Source: Bacteroidales bacterium
Lineage (GTDB): Bacteria; Bacteroidota; Bacteroidia; Bacteroidales; UBA3824
NCBI GenBank assembly: GCA_017530465.1
Contig: JAFXMJ010000086.1
Coordinates: forward strand, 1 to 14,069
DNA length: 14,069 bases
Direction of reading: 5' to 3'
In this document: positions 1-6,385 of the stretch, piece by piece
How the letters are laid out: the number at the start of each line of letters is the position of its first letter
Position numbering within the stretch: the first letter of the stretch is position 1
Program-made: the position numbers and the translations under genes
The notes under the pieces: model-generated
Told to the model about the DNA's origin: nothing
Seen by the model: only the letters and a program-made list of their open reading frames with translations
The model's database searches: none

Positions 1-295
1 GTAATTCAAATACCAAAATGTAGAGCCGATGTTGAATGCTTTATGTTAGCTGTAATTGGCTGGAAATCAATTAGTTACATATTATGCGTCTGTATGGTGG
101 CGACAGTATGTCAACTATGGAAGTCGTATGTCCACATCCTTTTACTTGGATTGTAATCTATTGATAATCAATTAATTATGATGCGTGTTTACAATATTCC
201 CACAATATCAAGCAACGTATTAGTGAAATCTCAATAGTATCTCATACAAAACTTAAAGTATAATGTACAAAAAGTAAAAGTGTATCTCAAACAAC
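1..295. other. AT-rich stretch without a recognisable gene
   Basis: No credible gene is seen here. The plus strand is open from the window edge to a stop at 154-156 (51 codons), but the translation, rich in Cys, Val and Ile, resembles no family I know and has no visible start, so it is not called. The stretch contains a 13-bp perfect-but-centre palindrome at 160-172 (ATTGATAATCAAT), whose core recurs at 1335-1345 and 2508-2518. It also holds a half copy (TGTTTACAA, about 185-193) of the 26-bp dyad element found further right. It could be the 3' flank of a gene lying outside the window. Confidence 0.5.
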
Positions 296-333
296 AAAAT
301 CGCGGGAGTAACATTTGACACTCTCGCGATTTT
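296..333 (-). terminator. Hairpin terminator downstream of the XRE gene
   Basis: A 14-bp inverted repeat (AAAATCGCGGGAGT / ACTCTCGCGATTTT, one mismatch) with a 10-nt loop lies about 60 nt past the stop codon of the minus-strand XRE gene. Read on the minus strand, the stem ends in TTTTGTTGTTTG, as expected of a rho-independent terminator. On the plus strand it also ends in TTTT, so it may block transcription from both sides. Confidence 0.8.
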
Positions 334-392
334 AGAATATTTACGTTTTTCTCTCTCTGTTGCAAAATTGTAAATCCTGTTCCAAAGGTAAA

Positions 393-1025
393 TTATTTGC
401 CTTGGGTATATATTGTAAAAGTTTTGGTACTGTGGTCAAGTACGATGAGACCATTTGCCAACAAGTTCTGAATCTGTGCTGTGGTGGGCTGCACATTTGT
501 ATCGTTTACAATGGGAGTTGTAATCGTTTGATATTCAATGTTTTTCTTTGGGGCTGCATCGGGCGCGGTCGGCGCGGAGGTCGATACTGTTGCAAAATGT
601 TGCTGAGGTGGTGTCGGCTTGTCCACCTTTGTACGCGGCGGCTCGGGCGCGGCTGGCGCAACCACCTTGGATTCAACGGGTTGCGGGTTGGCGTTTTGTA
701 CAGAGCGGAGTGGGGTAGAGGTTGATGCTTCTACCGTGTTGTCGGATGTGGAGTTGACGGCGGCAGCATTGTTGGCTGTTGCGTTGGCAGCGGCAACATT
801 GTTGGCTGTTGCGTTGGCTTTCAGCATATTGCCCTCGCCAAAGAGCAGCCAATCGCTGCTGATGTCGGGGAAGTTTTTGAGTATCTTCTGCACGACAGTA
901 AGGCTCGGATTGTTTCTGCCCGACATTATGTGCGACACGTTGGAGCGTTCGATGCCGAGGATTTCTGCAAACCGCTTCGGCGACACCCCGGCATATTCCA
1001 TTATTTTTTGAAACCTTTCTATCAT
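393..1025 (-). CDS. XRE-family helix-turn-helix repressor with disordered linker
   Basis: A 210-residue protein. Residues 1-65 form a Cro/C1-type DNA-binding domain: helix 2 near PKRFAEILG (16-24), recognition helix near ERSNVSHIMSG (26-36), then SLTVVQKILKNFPDISSDWL and the LFGEG end typical of short Bacteroidota XRE proteins. Residues 71-100 are three 10-residue repeats (NATANNVAAA, NATANNAAAV, and a diverged NSTSDNTVEA). A Pro/Ala/Thr-rich disordered stretch follows to about 160, and a short ordered tail (about 163-210) may act in dimerisation or ligand sensing. There is no peptidase domain, so a LexA-type self-cleaving repressor is unlikely. A consensus promoter lies 32-63 bases upstream of the ATG, and two 26-bp dyad sites lie further upstream, which makes self-regulation plausible. 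Family assignment is secure; the target is inferred. No phage genes are adjacent. Confidence 0.88.
   Translation of the reverse strand: MIERFQKIMEYAGVSPKRFAEILGIERSNVSHIMSGRNNPSLTVVQKILKNFPDISSDWLLFGEGNMLKANATANNVAAANATANNAAAVNSTSDNTVEASTSTPLRSVQNANPQPVESKVVAPAAPEPPRTKVDKPTPPQQHFATVSTSAPTAPDAAPKKNIEYQTITTPIVNDTNVQPTTAQIQNLLANGLIVLDHSTKTFTIYTQGK
761..818 (-). repeat. 30-bp tandem repeat inside the XRE coding sequence
   Basis: Positions 761-788 and 791-818 are 27/28 identical and lie exactly 30 bp apart, encoding residues 71-90 as two near-identical decapeptides rich in Asn, Ala and Thr. A third, diverged unit encodes residues 91-100. Because the period is a multiple of three, copy number can change without breaking the reading frame, which would alter linker length. 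Confidence 0.85.
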
Positions 1026-1056
1026 AGATTTACAATCTTAAATTCTTAATGATGTA

Positions 1057-1088
1057 CAAATATACAAAAATGTTTCGTAACTGCCAAA
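1057..1088 (-). promoter_or_regulatory. Promoter of the XRE gene
   Basis: Read on the minus strand: TTTG (1088-1085), a 20-bp spacer, then TATATTTG (1064-1057). This matches the Bacteroidota primary sigma-factor promoter. Transcription would start near 1050, giving a leader of about 25 nt before the ATG at 1025. Confidence 0.75.
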
Positions 1089-1120
1089 CAAAAATGTTAC
1101 TTTTTTCAAAAAACTTTACG

Positions 1121-1146
1121 TGTTTACAAATGTACTTTTGTAAACA
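1121..1146. repeat. 26-bp dyad element, copy 1 (probable operator)
   Basis: Arms TGTTTACAAA and TTTGTAAACA flank a 6-bp centre (TGTACT); 24 of 26 positions are symmetric. The left half contains CAAATGTA (a minus-strand TAnnTTTG box) and the right half contains TACTTTTG (a plus-strand TAnnTTTG box), so the element can carry -7 boxes for both directions. It lies upstream of the XRE promoter and is the best candidate site for that protein. Confidence 0.75.
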
Positions 1147-1167
1147 ATGTTTACAAGTGTAACTTTG
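1137..1167 (+). promoter_or_regulatory. Rightward promoter embedded in the paired dyad elements
   Basis: TTTG (1137-1140) from copy 1, a 19-bp spacer and TAACTTTG (1160-1167) from copy 2 form a consensus-like Bacteroidota promoter reading right. No gene follows for about 1.75 kb, so either it makes a non-coding transcript or its former target has been lost. On the minus strand the same pair offers CTTG (1157-1154), 19 bp, TACATTTG (1134-1127), a possible second, more distant promoter for the XRE gene. Confidence 0.5.
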
Positions 1168-1173
1168 TAAACA
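1148..1173. repeat. 26-bp dyad element, copy 2 (probable operator)
   Basis: Arms TGTTTACAA / TTGTAAACA are perfect over 9 bp around an 8-bp centre. It starts 27 bp after copy 1, separated by a single base. It contains TAACTTTG (1160-1167), a perfect plus-strand -7 box. The side-by-side pair resembles the paired operators of Cro/C1-type switches. Confidence 0.75.
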
Positions 1174-1355
1174 GTCAGGCTTTGTCCATTATTTAACACT
1201 TGAAAAATGTAAAATCTACTTTATTGACAAAAACACCTGTTATTTACTTTTGGGCGGCGGATGTTGTTTTGTCAAGACTTTGTACTTAACTCCCTGATGC
1301 AGCGATAGTTGCGCTTAAATGCTGTTATAATCCTTTGATTATCAATTATTTGCAC

Positions 1356-1381
1356 GATTACAAATGTTTTTCTTAAAATCC
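1356..1381. repeat. Degenerate copy of the 26-bp dyad element
   Basis: It shares the core TTACAAATGT in the right register with the four better copies, but the right arm has decayed (TTTTTCTTAAAA). It could be a weak or relic site, or a chance match in AT-rich DNA. Confidence 0.3.
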
Positions 1382-1836
1382 TTGTTATATTTGCTTATTA
1401 CAGATGATTTGGTTTGGTTTTTGCATATTATTAGTAGTTGATAATGTGTTACTTACTTCTTGACATTGTGAAAAAGTAACGAAAAATAGACAATTCCGGC
1501 ACCTATTTTTGGATGTAGCGCAGATTTGCTTTATGTCAGATGCCGTAAAACACACGGTTTCAACGTGTTACAGACAGATTTCTTACTTTAATGACTGCTA
1601 TGCCTTACGTTTCTTAACATTGGGCTTTAATTTCTTATACCATTACTTTAAATAACCCTCGTAAATATCTGAGAATGAGATGGTTGCATTATTAGTATAT
1701 AATTTAACCATTACTTAACATTGGACGTATTTGCTCAGCGGATGCATTTTTAATATTATTGATAATTTTTTATAAGCCTGTAACTGCTCCCATTTCTCTA
1801 TATCGAAAACCATCCAAAGTCGATAGATTTTTATTA

Positions 1837-1862
1837 TGTTTACAAATGTATTATTATAAACA
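1837..1862. repeat. 26-bp dyad element, copy 3
   Basis: The left arm TGTTTACAAATGTA is identical to copy 1. The right arm is ATAAACA, with TATTATTA in the middle in place of a -7 box. It has the same length and register as the copies at 1121-1173, about 690 bp away. Copy 4 starts 40 bp further on. Confidence 0.65.
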
Positions 1863-1876
1863 TTTAATATGTTCTT

Positions 1877-1902
1877 TAATTACAAATGTACTTTTGTAAA
1901 CA
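1877..1902. repeat. 26-bp dyad element, copy 4
   Basis: Identical to copy 1 over 22 bases at the right (TTACAAATGTAC then TTTTGTAAACA); only the first bases differ (TAAT in place of TGTT). It again contains TACTTTTG (1889-1896), but no good -33 box lies 19-20 bp upstream. Confidence 0.7.
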
Positions 1903-2167
1903 TTCTTATTGATTCTGCAAAATTCTAAAATTTTCTATTGTTATATTCTGTAACCGCGTTTCGGGAGAGTGTCGTTTTGTAAAAATGTCAATGTTTAAAC
2001 TTCTTCCTTATTTTATAATTTTGTCAGTTCGTCTTGTCACCCCAAAATTTTTGCCTTAAAAACCCCGAGAGAGATGTTAACTACATAAAACCGCTATTTA
2101 GAAAAAATCTTACATTGTGTTTACAATTTTTTTCACGCGAAACACTTTATTATCAGCCGCTTGGTGA

Positions 2168-2193
2168 AATGTTAATAACGTTTTGTTAACATT
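2168..2193. repeat. Inverted repeat AATGTTAA / TTAACATT
   Basis: Perfect 8-bp arms with a 10-bp centre. It ends exactly where the G-rich segment, and the 16-bp match to the XRE gene, begin (2194). It may be the border of an inserted or duplicated segment, or a protein-binding site. Confidence 0.4.
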
Positions 2194-2199
2194 CGGAGT

Positions 2200-2228
2200 G
2201 GGGTAGAGGCGGGTGCTGGGGCGTTGGG
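2200..2228 (+). other. Predicted G-quadruplex motif in a G/T-rich tract
   Basis: Four G-runs (2200-2203, 2211-2213, 2218-2221, 2226-2228) are separated by loops of 7, 4 and 4 nt, meeting the standard G3+N1-7 rule. It opens a strand-biased tract (about 2195-2325) that is almost free of C on the plus strand. Formation in the cell is inference. Confidence 0.45.
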
Positions 2229-2323
2229 TTGGTTGTTGGTGTGGTGGTTTGGATTGATTGTTGATAGTTTGGGTTGGTAGGTTGATGTTTTGGTGTTACA
2301 GTTGTTTGCTGATGGTTCGTTTG

Positions 2324-2349
2324 TAGAGACGATGTGCACATCGTCTCTA
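2324..2349. repeat. Perfect 26-bp palindrome, REP-like
   Basis: TAGAGACGATGTG and its exact reverse complement are fused without a loop. Palindromes with a TAGAGACG...CGTCTCTA frame occur as dispersed repeats in several bacterial genomes, some linked to REP-associated tyrosine transposases. No such transposase is in the window. The assignment rests on the shared outer sequence only. Confidence 0.55.
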
Positions 2350-2441
2350 TGTTGCCGGCGTGGGCGTGACCATTGGCGTGATCGTTGCCGTTGGGCGACC
2401 CCAACCACACCGCATCAGGCTACCCCTCAGGTGCATTACAG

Positions 2442-2469
2442 CATATTGTACGCTGTCCTGTACAATATG
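2442..2469. repeat. Hairpin with 10-bp perfect stem
   Basis: CATATTGTAC and GTACAATATG are separated by 8 nt (GCTGTCCT). The stem is AT-rich and not followed by a T-run, so it is not a clear terminator. Confidence 0.5.
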
Positions 2470-2631
2470 TATTTAATTATGTAGATTATACTTGCCACGT
2501 TAACTAATTGATTATCAAGCATTTATCTATCCGTTCTATTCTTTTTGACATTTTGATTGCCTTATACTCTAATTTACAATTTTCCTTTATCAAATTCTCG
2601 CGGGGATGTGGGTTGAAATAGAGAAATGGTC

Positions 2632-2671
2632 TGTCAGTTCGTTTTTCAGGTGTCAGGGTGTCAGTTGTCAG
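2632..2671 (+). repeat. Four TGTCAG repeats
   Basis: TGTCAG occurs at 2632, 2651, 2659 and 2666, the last three spaced 8 and 7 bp. Short and possibly chance, but it lies just before the two dyad elements at 2681-2715. Confidence 0.3.
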
Positions 2672-2680
2672 TAATTATAA

Positions 2681-2715
2681 TGCTAAAAATATTAGCATAC
2701 GCCAAAAATATTGGC
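2681..2715. repeat. Two adjacent dyad/hairpin elements with compensating bases
   Basis: GCTAA-AAATA-TTAGC (2682-2696) and GCCAA-AAATA-TTGGC (2701-2715) lie 19 bp apart. The loop is the same, and one base pair differs as T-A in the first and C-G in the second, so symmetry is kept although the sequence changed. A poor third relative (GCCAAAATTTGTAGC) follows near 2738-2752. They could bind a dimeric regulator of the downstream esterase operon or fold as RNA. Confidence 0.55.
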
Positions 2716-2903
2716 ATTTGACAAAATGTTCGATGTTGCCAAAATTTGTAGCAATGATGTCCGATTGCGTTACATTTGTTTAGGCTTTGGCGGATTTTGT
2801 TAAACAAAGTTTGCGGATTGGTGTTTTGGATTATGTCGATAAAATATTTGAATTTTGTTGGTATTTTTTTTGATTTCTGTTATCATCATAACATTTTTAT
2901 TAT

Positions 2904-2911
2904 TAAATTTG
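2904..2911 (+). promoter_or_regulatory. Possible -7 box of the esterase-engB-phosphatase-usp operon
   Basis: TAAATTTG matches TAnnTTTG and lies 25 bases before the preferred ATG at 2937. No good TTTG box lies 19-20 bp upstream, so the promoter may need an activator, or this may be a chance match. Confidence 0.35.
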
Positions 2912-2936
2912 TAACGTTAATATTATTGTGAAATCG

Positions 2937-3737
2937 ATGAGAAAGTTGTTAGCAGCGGCATTGTTGATGCTTGCTTTTGTTGGCTCGGCTGATGCGCAGC
3001 GCAGGATGGTGCTGAGGGGCGATAGTTACCCGAAGGCGGACACCGTGCAGTATTATCTGCCGTCGTCGCTCCAAGAGGGCGAGCGTTGCCCGCTTGTGGT
3101 GCTGTTGCACGGCTATGGAGGCACTTTCAGGCAGTGGCCGTCGATTGCGGATTTGCAGTATTACAGCAACGAGTTCCACTTCGTCATCGCCTGTCCCGAC
3201 GGGTTCGAGGATTCGTGGTACATCGATTCGCCGTTGAAAAAGGGTGAGAATTATGGCACATTTTTCAAGGAGACCGTCATTCGCGCCTTGCGTGACAGCC
3301 TGCCAGTAGATGCTTCGATGATGTTTATCAGCGGGTTGAGTATGGGCGGACACGGCGCATTGAGGCTGTATATGGAAAACCCCGACCTATTCCGTGCAGC
3401 GGGCAGTATGAGCGGCGTGATGGACTTGACCGCCTCGTCAGTGACGGCAAGCATCGCCAAACATCTTGGCAAGAAGTCGGCTGACAACAAGAATTGGAGG
3501 CTGTATTCCAACTTGTACAACATCGACCGCCTCAAAGCCGCCGGAAAGCCGATAATTGTAAACTGTGGCGCACAGGATTTCCTGATTGAAGCCAACAGGA
3601 AGTTTGCAAAGGCTTGTGCGGATGCGGGCGTTGACATTGTATATACGGAATCGCCGGGCAAGCACGAGCGCAGCTATTGGGCGATGACATTGCCCGAACA
3701 ACTCAGGTTTTTCAATAAATTTGTCAACAAACATTAG
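2937..3737 (+). CDS. Secreted alpha/beta-hydrolase, putative esterase family
   Basis: The preferred start is ATG 2937 (MRKLLAAALLML), giving 266 residues; a GTG nine bases upstream would add three residues. The N-terminus is a signal peptide ending near ADAQ, so the enzyme is exported. The fold is the esterase D / feruloyl-esterase-like group. It shows the oxyanion strand PLVVLLHGYGG (52-62), the nucleophile elbow GLSMGG (Ser135), an acid in NCGAQD (Asp214) and a histidine in PGKHERSYW (His243), so the catalytic triad is complete. Such enzymes hydrolyse acyl esters, for example acetyl or feruloyl groups on plant polysaccharides or xenobiotic esters; no carbohydrate-binding module or neighbouring glycoside hydrolase points to a specific substrate. 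It is the first gene of a four-gene run, with 9 bp to engB. Confidence 0.85.
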   Translation: MRKLLAAALLMLAFVGSADAQRRMVLRGDSYPKADTVQYYLPSSLQEGERCPLVVLLHGYGGTFRQWPSIADLQYYSNEFHFVIACPDGFEDSWYIDSPLKKGENYGTFFKETVIRALRDSLPVDASMMFISGLSMGGHGALRLYMENPDLFRAAGSMSGVMDLTASSVTASIAKHLGKKSADNKNWRLYSNLYNIDRLKAAGKPIIVNCGAQDFLIEANRKFAKACADAGVDIVYTESPGKHERSYWAMTLPEQLRFFNKFVNKH

Positions 3738-3746
3738 TATTAAAAT

Positions 3747-4352
3747 ATGAAAATAATAGATGCCAAGTTTGTAATGAGCAACACCGACGTCAACAAATGT
3801 CCGCAGCCCGACAAGCCCGAATACGCTTTTATCGGCAGGAGCAATGTTGGCAAGTCGTCGCTTATTAATATGCTCTGTGGACGCAAGGCGTTGGCCAAGA
3901 CGTCGGCTACTCCGGGCAAGACCCAATTAATCAACCATTTCGTCATCAACAACGAGTGGTATATGGTGGATCTTCCCGGCTATGGATTTGCCAAGCCGAA
4001 TGTGAAGGTCACGAGCAGCTGGTCGAAGTTTACGGAGAAATACCTCTTGAAACGTCCGAACCTGATGTGTACTTTTGTGCTTATCGACATCAGGCACGAG
4101 CCGCAGAAGAAGGACACGGAGTTTATGGAGTTTATGGCTGTCAACGGCATCCCGTTTGTAATGGTGTTTACAAAGGCAGACAAACTCGGCACCGAGGCGC
4201 GCCGCCGCAATGTGGAGAATTATCTCAAAGAAATGCGCAAGACGTGGGAGGAGCTTCCGCAGTATTTCATCACCTCCGCCGAACAAAAAATTGGTGGGGA
4301 CGAGATTCTCGACTTTGTGGAGCAGACCAACAAACTTTTTGTAAATAACTAA
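3747..4352 (+). CDS. engB: Ribosome biogenesis GTP-binding protein EngB/YsxC
   Basis: A 201-residue GTPase of the TrmE-Era-EngA-EngB group, the full family length. All nucleotide motifs are present: G1 GRSNVGKSS (30-38), G2 TPGKT (55-59), G3 DLPGYG (75-80), G4 TKAD (142-145) and G5 TSA (176-178). The family acts in late assembly of the large ribosomal subunit in the cytoplasm and is usually essential. It starts 9 bp after the esterase stop, with no room for a separate promoter, and is followed 17 bp later by the phosphatase gene, so it is very probably co-transcribed with both. Confidence in family and function is high. Confidence 0.97.
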   Translation: MKIIDAKFVMSNTDVNKCPQPDKPEYAFIGRSNVGKSSLINMLCGRKALAKTSATPGKTQLINHFVINNEWYMVDLPGYGFAKPNVKVTSSWSKFTEKYLLKRPNLMCTFVLIDIRHEPQKKDTEFMEFMAVNGIPFVMVFTKADKLGTEARRRNVENYLKEMRKTWEELPQYFITSAEQKIGGDEILDFVEQTNKLFVNN

Positions 4353-4369
4353 TTAAAACTCATACAGCC

Positions 4370-6382
4370 GTGATACAGAAATTGAAAATATTACCGGTTT
4401 TGGTTTTGATGACAGTGTGGTCGTCGGTGGCGGTGGCTCAGATTTCGCCGTACATCGACAGCCTTATCAACCTTACATATAATGCGCCCGATTCGCTTGC
4501 GGCACGTTACAATAATGATGTGTGCTGGAAGCTCCGCAACTCCAATCCCGAGACGGCGATTCAGTTTGGCAACAAGGCGATAGATATTGCAAAGAGGACC
4601 GGCGACATGGAACAGCTGGTGAAGGGTTATAGTTATATAGGTGTGTGCCATCGCAACCTTGGCAATTATTCCGACGCCCTCGAATATTACGAACTCGGCG
4701 TAGAAAATGCCCGCAAGTACGGTGTCACGGAGCAGGAGGCATACGGATATGTCAATCTTGGCAACCTCTACATCTATCAGTCAAACATCCCCGAGGCGGA
4801 GAAAAACCTCCAAAAGGCTTTGCAACTTGGCAAGCAGCTCAACGACTCGGCGATAATTGCATACGCTTACCTCAACCTCGGCCGCACGCGCCTTGCCGCC
4901 AAGGATTACGACCGCTCGGAGGAGAATTTCTTTACCGCGCTCGACATCCGCACCAAATGCAAGAGGCTCAATAGCCAGTGCAACGTGGTGCGCAAATACT
5001 TGGCCGACTGCCACGCCGAGGCAGGTCTCACCGACCTCGCCCGCAAGGAGTACCAGGAGTGCCTCGACGACCTCGACATCATCGGCGACTACGACCTATT
5101 GTCGGACATTTCGCTCCAGATGGCAAAAATCAATTACAGCAAAAAGAAGTACGCCGACGCTCTTGTCTTTGCCAAAAATTCGCTCGACTATGCCAAGCGC
5201 GTCGGAAGCAAGTACGCCACGATGAACGCCTACAATATGATAGCCGACATCCTCTATTTGCAAAACCGTTACAAGGACGCCGCCGACAATTACCGCAGCC
5301 AGATTTTCTGTAATGACAGTATTTTCAGCGAGCAGCTCACTCAAAAAATCTTCAACATCCAGTTTAGCGCAGACCAATACAAGAAACAGGCGGAGATTGA
5401 CAAGATGGCGTTGGAACAGAATGCCATGGAACAGGAGCAAAAACGACAGACCAACTTTATCATCGCGCTTGTGATAGGTATTGGCGCAGTGATATTGGTA
5501 TTGGTATTGGTGAGCGTCAACAATCGAAAAGTGAAACGCCTCAACACCCAGCTCCAGGAGCAGAAGGACGAACTCGCCGAGCGCAACGCCCGCATCGAGG
5601 AGCAGCAGAAGATTGTATTGAAACAGCAAAAACAAATCTCCGACAGTATCTCCTACGCGCAGAGGATACAGACAGTTTTGATGCCGACCCAGCAGGAATT
5701 TGCAAGCGTCTTCACCGACAAGTTTATCTTCTACTGTCCGCGCAATGTGGTGAGCGGCGACTTTTTCTGGCAGATGGTTTGCGGCGGTTGCCAGGTGATA
5801 GTGGTAGCCGACTGTACGGGGCACGGCGTGCCGGGCGCGTTCATGAGTATGCTTGGTATCTGTGCACTCCATGGCATCGTGGGACACGGCGAGCACAGCG
5901 CGGGCGAAATCCTCAATCAGCTCCGCGACCTCATCAAGACATTGCTCCGTCAGACTTCCGCCGACGATTCCAATCCGAAGGACGGCATGGACATCGCCCT
6001 GATGGTTGTGAATAGCGACCGCTCTTACCTCGAATATGCGGGCGGCAACATTCCGCTCATCTATATCCGCGACGGAGAGCTTAATGAAATCAAGCCGAGC
6101 CGCAATCCTATTGGAGTTTACAGGCACGAGACCCCATTCGAATCGCAACGCCTCGACCTCAAGCCCGGCGACAGGATTTACCTTTCGTCAGATGGCTATC
6201 CGTCGCAATTCCGCGAGGGCGACAAGGCCAAAATCAAGATGAGCGGCTACAAGAGCATCCTGATGAAATACCACCAACTCCCGATGGCGGAGCAGGCCAA
6301 GCGTCTCGAAGAAGAATTGCTCGCATGGCGCGGCTCCATCGGTCAGGTGGACGACATTTGTGTCGCAGGATTTTTGGTATAA
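4370..6382 (+). CDS. Membrane TPR protein with SpoIIE/PP2C-type serine phosphatase domain
   Basis: 670 residues from a GTG start. A signal sequence (1-24, ending AVAQ) is followed by an extracytoplasmic array of tetratricopeptide repeats (about 45-315), a transmembrane helix (about 363-383), a Gln/Glu-rich coiled coil (385-427) and a C-terminal SpoIIE/PP2C phosphatase domain (about 430-670) in the cytoplasm. Metal-binding acids are intact: VSGDFFW (Asp464), VADCTGHGVPGAFMS (Asp481), SSDGYPSQF (Asp608) and GQVDDICVAGF (Asp661/662). The layout suggests a sensor in which the periplasmic TPRs detect a protein or envelope state and the coiled coil passes the signal to the phosphatase; typical targets are phosphorylated anti-sigma-factor antagonists. 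No partner kinase or antagonist is in the window. It lies between engB and usp in one operon. Architecture is seen; target and signal are inferred. Confidence 0.92.
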   Translation: MIQKLKILPVLVLMTVWSSVAVAQISPYIDSLINLTYNAPDSLAARYNNDVCWKLRNSNPETAIQFGNKAIDIAKRTGDMEQLVKGYSYIGVCHRNLGNYSDALEYYELGVENARKYGVTEQEAYGYVNLGNLYIYQSNIPEAEKNLQKALQLGKQLNDSAIIAYAYLNLGRTRLAAKDYDRSEENFFTALDIRTKCKRLNSQCNVVRKYLADCHAEAGLTDLARKEYQECLDDLDIIGDYDLLSDISLQMAKINYSKKKYADALVFAKNSLDYAKRVGSKYATMNAYNMIADILYLQNRYKDAADNYRSQIFCNDSIFSEQLTQKIFNIQFSADQYKKQAEIDKMALEQNAMEQEQKRQTNFIIALVIGIGAVILVLVLVSVNNRKVKRLNTQLQEQKDELAERNARIEEQQKIVLKQQKQISDSISYAQRIQTVLMPTQQEFASVFTDKFIFYCPRNVVSGDFFWQMVCGGCQVIVVADCTGHGVPGAFMSMLGICALHGIVGHGEHSAGEILNQLRDLIKTLLRQTSADDSNPKDGMDIALMVVNSDRSYLEYAGGNIPLIYIRDGELNEIKPSRNPIGVYRHETPFESQRLDLKPGDRIYLSSDGYPSQFREGDKAKIKMSGYKSILMKYHQLPMAEQAKRLEEELLAWRGSIGQVDDICVAGFLV

Positions 6383-6385
6383 TCT

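Larger units (their letters stand above)
1174..2903. other. Long AT-rich gene-free region with multiple inverted repeats
   Basis: About 1.7 kb with frequent stops in all frames and no recognisable protein. Short frames at 2172-2484 are low-complexity and judged chance. The contents are listed separately: two further dyad elements and a degenerate one, inverted repeats at 2168-2193, 2324-2349, 2442-2469 and 2681-2715, a G/T-rich stretch at about 2195-2325, and TGTCAG repeats at 2632-2671. CTTAACATTGG also occurs twice, near 1613 and 1714. Additional TAnnTTTG boxes (1245-1252, 1386-1393) are expected by chance in such AT-rich DNA. Confidence 0.6.

Noticed and set aside
1..156. Plus-strand frame open from the window edge (51 codons)
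   Set aside because: No recognisable family, Cys-rich unusual composition, AT-rich surroundings; a chance frame is as likely as a gene end.
619..1011. 130-codon plus-strand frame opposite the XRE gene
   Set aside because: The Ala/Leu-rich translation reflects the repeat on the other strand; the XRE frame has the real domain, promoter and terminator.
1121..1902. BlaI/MecI-type operators, because of TACA...TGTA motifs
   Set aside because: The TACAAATGTA core is similar, but the symmetry axis of the element is elsewhere and no BlaI/BlaR or beta-lactamase gene is present.
2172..2484. Short overlapping frames on both strands (60-80 codons) in the G/T-rich tract
   Set aside because: Low-complexity translations produced by base skew, running through a perfect palindrome; no start context or family match.
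1026..2927. Replication origin, because of AT-richness and repeats
   Set aside because: No DnaA-box clusters and no dnaA, dnaN or rep gene in the window.
5096..6148. 350-codon minus-strand frame opposite the phosphatase gene
   Set aside because: It lies entirely antisense to a well-supported SpoIIE-phosphatase gene and its translation resembles no family; a codon-bias shadow.
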